This document shows, in pieces, positions 15,783 through 24,554 of a stretch of DNA of 64,000 bases; within the stretch, counting starts at the first letter, position 1; each line of letters begins with the position of its first letter. The notes under the pieces were generated by a model, which worked only from the letters and a program-made list of their open reading frames with translations, did not search any database and was not told where the DNA came from. Source of the DNA: UMGS1696 sp964463375 (GTDB lineage Bacteria; Bacillota; Clostridia; Oscillospirales; CAG-272); the NCBI GenBank assembly GCA_964463375.1, contig CAYXBQ010000011.1, forward strand, positions 1-64,000, read 5' to 3'. The position numbers and the translations under genes were made by a program.

Positions 15783-16547
15783 ATGTCTGACTGGAACCCC
15801 ACACAATATACCAAATTCGAAAGAGAACGCACCCGTCCGTCGCAGGATCTGATCCGGCAGCTGCTCTATACGCCGCATACCATACTGGACATCGGCTGTG
15901 GTCCCGGCAACAGCACGGCACAGCTGCACCAGACCTTTCCCGATGCCCACATCGTCGGGATCGACAGCTCGGAGACTATGCTGGAAAAGGCGCGACTGAC
16001 CCATCCGGAGCTGTCCTTCCAGTCGTGCTTTGTACCGGATGAACTGGACAAGCTTGGAAAATTCGACCTGGTCTTCTCCAATGCCTGCCTGCACTGGATC
16101 CCCGACCACACCCGGTTGCTGCCTTCTATTCTGGCAAAGAGCGTGCAGGCTGGCGGCTGTCTGGCGGTACAAATGCCCATGGTACAGACGGCACCGTTTT
16201 ACCGGATCCTCGGAGAACTGGTCCAGGAAAAACGGTGGGAAAAGCTGCAGGCAGTGCAGAATTTCCACAATCTCTCTCCCGACCAGACCTATGATGTACT
16301 CACCACCTGCACACGGGAGATCGATATGTGGGAGACGGTGTATTACCATGTAGTGCCGGATCATCGTGCGGTGCTGGAATGGTACAAGGGCAGTGGTCTG
16401 CGTACCTATTTGGATAGGCTGGAGGATGCCGAACGTGCGGATTTTCTGGCAGAGCTGCTCTCCTGCGTCCAGGCTGCCATGCCCACTGCAGCTGACAACA
16501 CGGTACTGCTCAAAATGCCACGGCTGTTCTTTATCGCATATAAATAA
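15783..16547 (+). CDS. tam: Trans-aconitate 2-methyltransferase-like SAM methyltransferase
   Basis: A 254-residue class I methyltransferase closely matching Tam in length and layout. It starts with WNPTQYTKFERERTRPSQDLI, then SAM motif I ILDIGCGPGNST, acidic motif II VGIDSSETML, FDLVFSNACLHWIPDH and a C-terminal YKGSGLRTYLDRL. Tam methylates trans-aconitate, a damage product of the TCA intermediate cis-aconitate. The start at 15783 is chosen because AAAGGAG precedes it; the frame is open further upstream through the promoter region (TATACT at 15744-15749). Substrate assignment rests on similarity only. Confidence 0.85.
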   Translation: MSDWNPTQYTKFERERTRPSQDLIRQLLYTPHTILDIGCGPGNSTAQLHQTFPDAHIVGIDSSETMLEKARLTHPELSFQSCFVPDELDKLGKFDLVFSNACLHWIPDHTRLLPSILAKSVQAGGCLAVQMPMVQTAPFYRILGELVQEKRWEKLQAVQNFHNLSPDQTYDVLTTCTREIDMWETVYYHVVPDHRAVLEWYKGSGLRTYLDRLEDAERADFLAELLSCVQAAMPTAADNTVLLKMPRLFFIAYK

Positions 16548-16579
16548 TGTATCTCACCAAATAGAAAGGAGCTCAATCC

Positions 16580-18325
16580 ATGAAGATCCAATACACCACC
16601 GCCGGCACTATGGTAGCTGTGCCCTTCTCCGTCACCGAAGCCACTGTGGACGGTATCACTACCTATACCTACACCGTGCCACAGTCAGCCCTCTCCGGCA
16701 AGCACATCGACAAGCTCTGCATCGTGGAAGAACGCTTTGTCAATCCCTGTGGCGATGGCTACATGTTCTACCCCACCAACTGCGCCCAGGGCGTGGTGCT
16801 GACCGAATTCACCCACCGGGCCGATGCGGCGTTCCAGGGACAGCTCACCTCCATGGCCATTGCCGGGGTGGGTGCATGTGCCAACGGCGCCTACTTCCAA
16901 GCGCTCACCATGGCATACGACCTGTGCTTCCGGGTGACGGTGCAAAAGGACTGCTACACCCTACAGCCGGAGATCTGGTTGGAAGGAGATGAACCGGAGG
17001 AAGATCTTGTCTTCCAGATCCACGTGATGCCTTACGCCAGCTATTCCGATATGGCGCGGCACTACCGGCAGTATCTGCTGACCCACGGCTGCCGACCGAT
17101 CCGGGAACGGATGCAGAATAGTCCCGCACTGGCCTATGCTGCCGCCGCCCCGGAACTGCGGATCCGCATGGGTTGGAAGCCGGTGCCCACGCCCTGTATG
17201 CACCAGACCCCGGAGACCGAGCCGCCGCTGCTGGTCAAGGTAGATGTGCCGAAGCTGGACGAGCTGGTGGAACGGATGCATCAGGCAGGCATTGGCAAAA
17301 TGGAGCTGTGTCTGGTGGGCTGGGGACAGGGCGGTCACGATGGCAGATTCCCCCAGCAGGTGCCAGTCTCCCCGGAATACGGAAAAACCGATGCGGATGC
17401 CGAGATGAAAGCCTTTGTAGCCAAAGCACAGGCCTATGGGTATACCGTTGTGGCACATACCAACAGCGTCTGCGCCTACGAGATCGCCGACAACTGGGAT
17501 CCGGAGCTGACCACCAAAAAGCTAGTGGACGGTGTGCCTACGCCCATGCTGCGGATGGGATATGTCAACTCCGGCGGTCTGTCCGGTGGTGCGCCCTACC
17601 ATGTGTGTGCCAAGACGGCGTATGAACACTATGGCGTGACCGATCTGCCCAAGGTGCAGGAATACGGCTTTGCCGGACTCCACTTCATCGACGAGCTGAC
17701 CGCCTGCACGCCGGAAAAATGCTACGATCCCCACCATGGTGTCTCCCGGAAGGCCGCCTGGGAATACAATCGGAAGCTGGCGAAGCTGTCCAAGGAGCTG
17801 TTCGGCGGGTTCCAGTCGGAGGCGTGGTACGACTACATGAACAAAGACGTGGACGCCATTTTGTACACCAGCTTCTGCTTCCAGGTCACGCCCAAGGTGC
17901 ATCCCCTGTTCGACCGGGACATTCCCCTGTGGCAGCTGCTCTACCATGGCATCGTTCTGTCCAATCCCACCTCCCACACGGTGAACTATCCGCTAAAGGG
18001 AAAAAAATCCCTGCTCAAGATGCTGGAGTACGGCGGTCGTCCCCTGCTCTATCTGTACAGCAAATTCGGCGAACACAAAAACTGGATGGGGGACATCGAC
18101 CTACACTGTCACACAGAGGAAGAATGGGACGCTTGCATCCAGGCGCTGCTGACAGCACAGGACTACTGCACCACCTATGGGGAGCTGCAATACGAATACA
18201 TGGACAGCCACGAAAAGCTTGCCGATGGGGTGTACAGAACCACCTACTCAGACGGCACTGCGATCACGGTGGACTACAATACAGAGACATTCTCTGTAGA
18301 GACCTTCTCTGTAGAAAAGAACTGA
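16580..18325 (+). CDS. Putative glycoside hydrolase, family not settled (DUF5696-like)
   Basis: A 581-residue protein with no signal peptide or membrane segment. The N-terminal third looks like a beta-sandwich (VEERFVNPCGDGYMFYPTNC). The middle looks like a TIM barrel (MELCLVGWGQGGHDGRFPQ, TVVAHTNSVCAY, GLHFIDELTACTPEKCYDPHHGVSR, GFQSEAWYDYM). The acidic residues in HFIDE and QSEAW are plausible catalytic groups. The pattern recalls DUF5696/GH101-like proteins of gut Firmicutes, but I cannot confirm the family. GAAAGGAG precedes the ATG. It lies 32 bases after the methyltransferase and could be cotranscribed. The C-terminus has a recent duplication (ETFSVETFSV). Confidence 0.62.
   Translation: MKIQYTTAGTMVAVPFSVTEATVDGITTYTYTVPQSALSGKHIDKLCIVEERFVNPCGDGYMFYPTNCAQGVVLTEFTHRADAAFQGQLTSMAIAGVGACANGAYFQALTMAYDLCFRVTVQKDCYTLQPEIWLEGDEPEEDLVFQIHVMPYASYSDMARHYRQYLLTHGCRPIRERMQNSPALAYAAAAPELRIRMGWKPVPTPCMHQTPETEPPLLVKVDVPKLDELVERMHQAGIGKMELCLVGWGQGGHDGRFPQQVPVSPEYGKTDADAEMKAFVAKAQAYGYTVVAHTNSVCAYEIADNWDPELTTKKLVDGVPTPMLRMGYVNSGGLSGGAPYHVCAKTAYEHYGVTDLPKVQEYGFAGLHFIDELTACTPEKCYDPHHGVSRKAAWEYNRKLAKLSKELFGGFQSEAWYDYMNKDVDAILYTSFCFQVTPKVHPLFDRDIPLWQLLYHGIVLSNPTSHTVNYPLKGKKSLLKMLEYGGRPLLYLYSKFGEHKNWMGDIDLHCHTEEEWDACIQALLTAQDYCTTYGELQYEYMDSHEKLADGVYRTTYSDGTAITVDYNTETFSVETFSVEKN
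18283..18312 (+). repeat. 15-bp tandem duplication at the 3' end of the glycosidase-like gene
   Basis: AGAGACATTCTCTGT (18283-18297) is followed directly by a copy with one mismatch (18298-18312). The unit is in frame and duplicates ETFSV immediately before the C-terminus. Confidence 0.85.
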
Positions 18326-18482
18326 CTGTCCTTGTACAATTTTGTCACCGGTGTCCATTTTTCGCTATTTTTCCACCACATTTAACATTTACCCACTTTT
18401 CCCCCGGTAGCATTTGTGGTACAATGTGGTGTGCGGTTCTTTATCGCACATGCAAATAACGGGATACACAGGTGACACACAT

Positions 18483-20318
18483 ATGAAAACACTATCACGA
18501 GTATCTGCCTTCCTGCGACAGTATGGACTGTATCTTTTTGCAGTAGGGCTGCTTGTTTGGAAAACGTATATCTTTTACAGCCAGATCCATTTGGCTGGGT
18601 TTGAGATCGCCTTTTGTCTGGTTACGCTGGGGATCGTCACGCTGGTCTGCGGACTGCTGCGGCTCCTCTCCCCCAGGGCAGCCAAGATCGGCTTCGGGAT
18701 CCTATACTTCTTAGCCGGCTTCTATATGTCGGTGGACAGCGTATATTATGCTTATGTAGCCAAGCTGCCCAGTATGGCACAGATCACCATGGCGTGGCAG
18801 ATCGGCGGCGTGTCCGACACGGTGCTGAAGCTGATCAACTGGAAGCACATCGCCATGATCATCGACTTTCCCCTGTGGTTCCTCTATTTCGTAAACCGCA
18901 GGAAACGGGAGAAGGGCGAATCCTTCTGGGGCAAAAAAAAGCAGGTCACGGCGATGCTGTCCTGTGCGGGCTGTTGTGCGCTGGTGTTAGTCAGCTGGAC
19001 GGTATTTGGTTCCTTCCGGCCGGAGTATTGTATCAACGAGCTGTTCTGCTACCACACAGTGGATATTGTGGAAACCTTGTGGGATGCTGCCAACGATGAA
19101 CCGGTGGACAAGTCCCCGTATACACTGCGAGACGACAGCGATTCCGACTGGTTTGGGCTGGCAGAGGGGCGCAATGTATTTGTTTTGCAGATCGAGGCAC
19201 TACAGAATTTTGTCATCGGTGCCACCTATGAAGGACAGGTGCTGACCCCCCATCTGAATGCGCTTTTGCAAACAGACACGCTATACTTCCCCAACTATTA
19301 CTATCAGATCGGCGGCGGCAACACAGCGGATGCGGAATTCACCGTGAACAATTCCCTGTTCGCACCGGAGTCCCAGGCGGCCTATGTGCAGTACAAGGAC
19401 AACCACTACCACGGTCTGCCCTGGCTGCTGAAGGACAATGGCTACAGCGGTGCCCATGTGTTCCACAACTACACCAAGGAATTCTGGAACCGAGAGGTGG
19501 CCTACCCCAACCAGGGCTTCGACAGCTTTGTGGGGCTGGAGGATCTGGAGCGGATCGATCCCTTCCCCATGGGTATCTCCGACCGGGAGCTGTTCACCCA
19601 ATCCATGGACTATCTGCTTTCCTATGAGCAGCCCTTCTACACCTTCTTCATCACCGTTTCCTCCCACCATCCCTACGCCATCCCCCTGAAGGATCGGGGG
19701 ATCGAGCTGAAGCCGGAGGACGAGGGGACGCTGTTTGGTCTGTACATCCAGGCGGTGAACTATGTGGACACGGTGCTGGGCGAGTGGCTGGAGCTACTCA
19801 AGGAAAACGGGCTGTACGACAATTCCATTTTCGTTTTGTACGGCGACCACTATGCCCTGACCAACACAGATACGCAGATCGCCGATCAGGTCTCGTCCAT
19901 GCTGGGACGCAGCTACACCATTTACGATGTGTTCAACGTGCCCATGCTCATGCACATCCCCGGCAGTGGCGTGACCGAAACCATCGAGACCGCCGGCGGT
20001 CACATCGATACCCTGCCCACGCTGCTATGTCTATTGGGCATCGACCAGGTGCAGACCGTCATGTTCGGGCAGAATCTGCTGACGGCCACCGAAGGCTTTG
20101 TGTGCGAGCAGACCCATGTGTCCATCGGCTCCTTTATCTCCGATACGGTATTTTTCAAAAAGCCCCACAACAATCTGCTTGCCAACTATTCCGTATACGA
20201 ACGTGGTACCATGACCATGCTGGATCCGTCGCTGTACGAAGCCGAATCCGACATGGCGACCAAGCGGATCGAGGATTGTGCGGCACTGATGGCACGGGAC
20301 GATCTTTGGTTAGACTGA
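18483..20318 (+). CDS. LTA synthase family phosphoglycerol transferase
   Basis: A 611-residue membrane enzyme of the LtaS/sulfatase family that polymerises glycerol phosphate from phosphatidylglycerol outside the membrane. There are about five transmembrane segments in the first 190 residues, then an extracellular alkaline-phosphatase-like domain. The catalytic Thr is in GGGNTADAEFTVNNSL. Other metal-site motifs are VLQIEALQNF, FFITVSSHHPY and FVLYGDHYALT. I chose the ATG at 18483 (weak AGGTG site); the frame is open back to 18414 but that would place the start before the likely -10 (TACAAT, 18420-18425). LTA polymerase and primase functions cannot be separated by eye. Confidence 0.9.
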   Translation: MKTLSRVSAFLRQYGLYLFAVGLLVWKTYIFYSQIHLAGFEIAFCLVTLGIVTLVCGLLRLLSPRAAKIGFGILYFLAGFYMSVDSVYYAYVAKLPSMAQITMAWQIGGVSDTVLKLINWKHIAMIIDFPLWFLYFVNRRKREKGESFWGKKKQVTAMLSCAGCCALVLVSWTVFGSFRPEYCINELFCYHTVDIVETLWDAANDEPVDKSPYTLRDDSDSDWFGLAEGRNVFVLQIEALQNFVIGATYEGQVLTPHLNALLQTDTLYFPNYYYQIGGGNTADAEFTVNNSLFAPESQAAYVQYKDNHYHGLPWLLKDNGYSGAHVFHNYTKEFWNREVAYPNQGFDSFVGLEDLERIDPFPMGISDRELFTQSMDYLLSYEQPFYTFFITVSSHHPYAIPLKDRGIELKPEDEGTLFGLYIQAVNYVDTVLGEWLELLKENGLYDNSIFVLYGDHYALTNTDTQIADQVSSMLGRSYTIYDVFNVPMLMHIPGSGVTETIETAGGHIDTLPTLLCLLGIDQVQTVMFGQNLLTATEGFVCEQTHVSIGSFISDTVFFKKPHNNLLANYSVYERGTMTMLDPSLYEAESDMATKRIEDCAALMARDDLWLD

Positions 20319-20334
20319 TATGCATACTGCATAC

Positions 20335-20366
20335 AAAAAAGCTTACCATAACAGGTAGGCTTTTTT
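20335..20366 (+). terminator. Terminator of the LTA synthase gene
   Basis: AAAAAAGCTTACC pairs with GGTAGGCTTTTTT around a 6-base loop, 16 bases after the stop. The A- and T-runs make it symmetrical. Confidence 0.85.
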
Positions 20367-20371
20367 CATAC

Positions 20372-20408
20372 AAAAATGGGCACAGACGGTGGTTCTGTAC
20401 CCATTTTT
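20372..20408 (-). terminator. Terminator of nrdD
   Basis: On the minus strand, AAAAATGGGTACAGAA pairs with CTGTGCCCATTTTT, 3 bases after the nrdD stop. It lies back to back with the LTA synthase terminator. Confidence 0.8.
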
Positions 20409-20411
20409 GAC

Positions 20412-22757
20412 TTAGATCATTTCCATTTCACTACGGACGCTGTGCTTCACACGATCCCGTTCTTCGGCTCGCTTGGCATCGTTGAAGTGATCCAGTGTGC
20501 CCACCAGATAACCGGTGATGCGGCGGATCCGCTCGAAGGGAGCCTCAGCCGTTTCTTCTCGACCGCAACCGGGGCAGGTATTGCCGATGATGCCGTTGTA
20601 ATTACAAACCGGATCGTGGTCCACCGGGTGGTTGATGGCACCATAGCCGATGCCGCTTTCCTTCATGCACCGCACGATGTCCTCAAAGGCTTCCAGGTTC
20701 TGTAGCGGGTCGCCGTCCAGCTCGATGTAGGTGATATGTCCGCCGTTGGTCAGCTCGTGGTAGGGCGCTTCCAGACGGATCTTGTCGTAAGCAGAGATGT
20801 CGTAGTACACCGGCACGTGGAAGGAGTTGGTGTAGTACTCCCGGTCGGTGATGCCGGGGATCACGCCGTACTTCTGCTTATCGATCCGCACGAACCGTCC
20901 GGACAGCCCTTCTGCCGGTGTGCCGATCAGGGAGAAGTTCAGGTGATATTGTTCGGTGGCCTTGTCCATCTTTTGGCGCATGAATCCAACGATCTCCAAA
21001 CCCAGCTTCTGGGAGGTCTCGCTTTCGCCGTGGTGGTAGCCGGTCAAGGCTTTTAGGCACTCAGCCAATCCGATGAAGCCCACGGTCAGCGTACCATGCT
21101 TCAGGACCTCACCCACATAGTCGTCCTTGCCCAGCTTCTCCGAGCCCAGCCACACGCCCTCTCCCATGAGGAAAGGATAGTTCCGTACCCGTCTGGCGGC
21201 CTGTACCCGGAACCGTTCCAGCAGCTGGTCGATCACCAGATCCACCTTTTTCTCCAGTTCCTCGAAGAACCAGTTCACATCTCCCTTGGCGTTGATGGCG
21301 ATGCGGGGCAGGTTGATGGAGGTGAAGCTCAGGTTGCCTCTGCCGTTGACGATCTCGTTGTCCTTATCGATATTGGCAATGACCCGGGTCCGACAGCCCA
21401 TGTAGGCCACCTCGGTCTCCGGTCTGCCCGGCTTATAGTACTGTGCGTTGTAGGGTGCATCTAAGAAGCTGAAGTTGGGGAACAGCCTTTTGGCAGATAC
21501 ACGACACGCCTGCTGGAACAGGTCGTAGTTGGGATCGCCGGGGGTGTAGTTCACGCCCTCCTTGACCTTGAAGATCTGGATGGGGAAGATGGGTGTCTCG
21601 CCGTTGCCCAATCCGGCATCGGTGGCATCCAGCAAAGCTTTGATCACCAGCCGACCTTCCGGCGTGGTATCGGTACCATAGTTCAAGGAGGAGAAGGGGA
21701 TCTGGGCACCGGCGCGTGAGTGCATGGTATTCAGGTTATGGATCAGGGCTTCCATAGCCTGGTGTACGCTGCGTTCGATCTCTCGATCGGTATATTTCAT
21801 GATGACCGCCGCTTCTCTTTTGCCATCCATGCCACAGGCCGTCAGTTCATTCGCCAATGCCTCCTGCATCGCCACAGCCTCTGCCATAACGGGCTGGACA
21901 CCGTAGGTCTCCCGGATATGGGCAAGCAGTGCCTTGGCTGCATCCTCGTCCGTGACACCGTCGTAGGACACGTCTGCGAAGGCAAGGGCCTTGGCGATAT
22001 TGCGGACTAAGTGGCGGTAGTAGGTCTTGCGGACACCGATGGCCATTGCGTATTCGAAGTTGGGGATGGACTGGCCGCCGTGCTGGTCGTTCTGGTTGGC
22101 CTGGATGGCGATACAAGCCAAAGCGGCATAGGACATGATGTCATTGGGTTCCCGGATGTTCTGGCTCTGTCCGGTCGCAAAGCCGCCCTCAAACAGCTTG
22201 ATCAGGTCGATCTGGCAGCAGGTGGTGGTCAGGCCGTAGAAGTCCAGATCATGGATATGGATGTCGCCGTCCTTGTGTGCCTTGGCGTGTACGGGATCCA
22301 ATATGTACAGGTCATAGAACTGCTTGGCACCCTCGGAGCCGTATTTGAGCATGGTACCCATGGCGGTATCCCCGTCGATGTTGGCGTTTTCCCGTTTGAT
22401 GTCGCTTTCCAGTGCGGAGCGGAAGGTCAGATCCTCGTAGGTCTTCATGAGCCGGGTGTTCATCTCCCGCACTCTGGTACGCTCTGCCCGAAAGAGAATG
22501 TATTCCTTGGCAGTACGAACATGGCCGTTCTTCACCAGCACCCATTCCACGGCATCCTGGATCGCCTCTACAGATGGGATCTCGCCATCGTCGGTGTGCT
22601 TTTCTTCCAGCCTTGCGGCCACTTCCTTTGCCAGTGCCATGGCTTCCTCCTGGTCACTGCCGCCCACGGCCTGTGCTGCTCGAAATATAGCATTTGCGAT
22701 CTTATCCAAAGAAAAGGGGACTTCCCTGCCGTCCCGCTTACGGATCTTGGTCAACAT
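20412..22757 (-). CDS. nrdD: Anaerobic (class III) ribonucleoside-triphosphate reductase
   Basis: A 781-residue glycyl-radical enzyme reducing NTPs to dNTPs under anoxia. The N-terminal ATP-cone (about 1-95) opens KIRKRDGREVPFSLDKIANA and senses ATP/dATP. The barrel follows, with NIREPNDIMSYA and HGGQSIPNFEYAM. Near the C-terminus are a zinc site with NTCPGCG and the glycyl-radical loop RITGYLVGTLDHFNDAK. No activase (nrdG) is adjacent, so it must be encoded elsewhere. AGGAGGG precedes the ATG. It is transcribed alone from a consensus promoter whose leader holds a palindrome resembling an NrdR box. It marks the organism as an anaerobe. Confidence 0.96.
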   Translation of the reverse strand: MLTKIRKRDGREVPFSLDKIANAIFRAAQAVGGSDQEEAMALAKEVAARLEEKHTDDGEIPSVEAIQDAVEWVLVKNGHVRTAKEYILFRAERTRVREMNTRLMKTYEDLTFRSALESDIKRENANIDGDTAMGTMLKYGSEGAKQFYDLYILDPVHAKAHKDGDIHIHDLDFYGLTTTCCQIDLIKLFEGGFATGQSQNIREPNDIMSYAALACIAIQANQNDQHGGQSIPNFEYAMAIGVRKTYYRHLVRNIAKALAFADVSYDGVTDEDAAKALLAHIRETYGVQPVMAEAVAMQEALANELTACGMDGKREAAVIMKYTDREIERSVHQAMEALIHNLNTMHSRAGAQIPFSSLNYGTDTTPEGRLVIKALLDATDAGLGNGETPIFPIQIFKVKEGVNYTPGDPNYDLFQQACRVSAKRLFPNFSFLDAPYNAQYYKPGRPETEVAYMGCRTRVIANIDKDNEIVNGRGNLSFTSINLPRIAINAKGDVNWFFEELEKKVDLVIDQLLERFRVQAARRVRNYPFLMGEGVWLGSEKLGKDDYVGEVLKHGTLTVGFIGLAECLKALTGYHHGESETSQKLGLEIVGFMRQKMDKATEQYHLNFSLIGTPAEGLSGRFVRIDKQKYGVIPGITDREYYTNSFHVPVYYDISAYDKIRLEAPYHELTNGGHITYIELDGDPLQNLEAFEDIVRCMKESGIGYGAINHPVDHDPVCNYNGIIGNTCPGCGREETAEAPFERIRRITGYLVGTLDHFNDAKRAEERDRVKHSVRSEMEMI

Positions 22758-22858
22758 ACAATTCCCTCCTGATACTGCCGGATGCAGGCCGATATAATGT
22801 ACCGAAAAAATGTTTCATCCTCAGCGCAATACAGCCCATCGTCCCATTCCAATAAAAA

Positions 22859-22878
22859 CACCACAACATATTGTGGTG
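22859..22878. promoter_or_regulatory. Palindrome in the nrdD leader, candidate NrdR-like operator
   Basis: CACCACAA-CATA-TTGTGGTG, 8-bp perfect arms, about 25-40 bases downstream of the predicted transcription start. NrdR boxes are 16-bp palindromes of the ACA-AT-rich-TGT type found before ribonucleotide reductase genes. Only one copy is seen, whereas NrdR boxes usually occur in pairs. Confidence 0.45.
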
Positions 22879-22907
22879 CGCAGTTTTTTGTCGTCATTAC
22901 GTTGTAT

Positions 22908-22936
22908 ATTATAAACGATAAAGCCTTTTTTGTCAA
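22908..22936 (-). promoter_or_regulatory. Promoter of nrdD
   Basis: A consensus TTGACA (22931-22936), 17-base spacer and TATAAT (22908-22913) on the minus strand. This gives an approximately 145-base leader. Between here and the ftsZ terminator (22937-23086) I see nothing further. Confidence 0.85.
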
Positions 22937-23086
22937 GACCTGTTTGGAATAATAAGCGCCAAATTTCGCCCCCCGGTTTTATGGATAATGCCGTTTTTCA
23001 CTTTTTTTCGCAAAAGGGCTTGACAAGCTTTTTCCCACTTTTTGCAGCTTTGGTTTCCGTGGCGTGCCGATCCTACCCACAAAAAA

Positions 23087-23118
23087 TAGGGCACAAGCTC
23101 GGCTGAGCCTGTACCCTA
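23087..23118 (-). terminator. Terminator of the dcw cluster after ftsZ
   Basis: On the minus strand, TAGGGTACAGGCTC pairs fully (two G-U) with GAGCTTGTGCCCTA around AGCC, followed by six T residues. It starts 16 bases after the ftsZ stop. The GTAGGG edge resembles the hairpins near 2880 and 2951. Confidence 0.85.
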
Positions 23119-23134
23119 CATTTGTCTATTTTTA

Positions 23135-24361
23135 TCAATACCGTCTCGGCGCACCGTTGTTGGTGTTGCCGCCGTTCTGGTTGTTTCTGCCCTTTTTCAG
23201 CATGGTGATGATCTCGTTGAAATCGTCATCGGAAATGGGCGAATCGTCTTCGGCTTCTTCCTTAGCTGCGGGTTCTGCGGGAGCGGCCTTGTTTTCAATG
23301 ACGGACTCCTTGCGCACAACCTGACCCTTTTCGATCTTTCCGGCTGCTACCATCCGCAGGTTATCGGGCATAGCAGCCTTACCGAAATTTACGGCAGCCT
23401 CGTTTTTGTTTTCGAAACCGGTGGCGATGATGGTCACCTTCATGGTATCTTCCAGCTCGGAATCGAATGCCACGCCAAAGATGATATTGGCGTCTTCGTG
23501 AGCCTCCTGCTGTACCAGCGTAGAAGCGGCATCCACTTCGTCCATACCGATGTCGGGAGACGCAGTGATGCTGATGATGATACCACGGGAGCCACTGATG
23601 GAGGTTTCCAGCAGGGGAGAGGAGGTGGCCATTCTGGCAGCTTCCTCCGCCTTATCCTTACCGGTAGCTTCGCCGACACCCATGTGAGCATAGCCGGCAT
23701 CCTTCATGATGGAGGTCACGTCGGCAAAGTCCAGGTTGATGTAGCCGGGCACATTGATCAGCTCGGTGATGGACTGTACACCACGGCGCAGCACGTCGTC
23801 AGACACCTGGAATGCGTTCATCATGGTGATCTTTTCGCCCACCTGCTTCAGGCGTTCGTTGGGGATGATGATCAGTGCATCCACGTATTCCTGGAGATTG
23901 GCGATACCGGTCTCGGCCTGGGTCATGCGGCGCTTTCCTTCGAACAGGAAGGGCTTGGTCACGATACCCACGGTCAAGATCCCCATTTCTCTGGCAACTC
24001 TGGCCACCACAGGAGCCGCACCTGTACCGGTACCGCCGCCCATACCAGCCGTAACAAACACCATATCTGCACCTTCGATGGCGCTCTGGATCTCTTCGAT
24101 GCTTTCTTCAGCCGCCTTGGCACCGATCTCCGGGTTGGAGCCGGCTCCGTGGCCCTTGGTGATCTTCTCACCGATGGTGATCTTTTTGGTGACGCTGGAG
24201 TGGACCAGTGCCTGCATGTCCGTGTTGATGGCGATAAATTCCACGCCACGCACGTCATCCGTGATCATCTTGTTGACTGCATTGTTCCCGCCGCCGCCGA
24301 CACCGATGACCTTTATATTCACACCGCTTTCATACGTATAATCGTCAAGTTCAAATGGCAT
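23135..24361 (-). CDS. ftsZ: Cell division protein FtsZ
   Basis: A 408-residue tubulin-like GTPase forming the Z-ring. It has a GTP site IKVIGVGGGGNNAVNKM, signature GGGTGTGAAPVVA, synergy loop VPGYINLDFADVTSIM, a variable acidic linker (about 335-385) and the C-terminal segment GAPRRY. A strong GGAGG lies before the ATG. It closes the division cluster, 193 bases after ftsQ, with no ftsA between. The gap 24362-24554 holds no gene, and no clear separate promoter was seen. Confidence 0.98.
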   Translation of the reverse strand: MPFELDDYTYESGVNIKVIGVGGGGNNAVNKMITDDVRGVEFIAINTDMQALVHSSVTKKITIGEKITKGHGAGSNPEIGAKAAEESIEEIQSAIEGADMVFVTAGMGGGTGTGAAPVVARVAREMGILTVGIVTKPFLFEGKRRMTQAETGIANLQEYVDALIIIPNERLKQVGEKITMMNAFQVSDDVLRRGVQSITELINVPGYINLDFADVTSIMKDAGYAHMGVGEATGKDKAEEAARMATSSPLLETSISGSRGIIISITASPDIGMDEVDAASTLVQQEAHEDANIIFGVAFDSELEDTMKVTIIATGFENKNEAAVNFGKAAMPDNLRMVAAGKIEKGQVVRKESVIENKAAPAEPAAKEEAEDDSPISDDDFNEIITMLKKGRNNQNGGNTNNGAPRRY

Positions 24362-24554
24362 TCCCTTTGCCCTCCTCGCTTTGTTTTTTTCCCGGCGACG
24401 GCAGTTTTGTCCGCACCCCTGGGATGTCCTTGTTTTTATATTCTATGGGCAGTTTACTCCTACCTAATATAATATACCAAAACCGCAGATTTTGCAATAG
24501 CTTTTGCGAAATTCATTCTGTTAATTTTTTTCGATGCCCCATCTTGCCGGTTTT

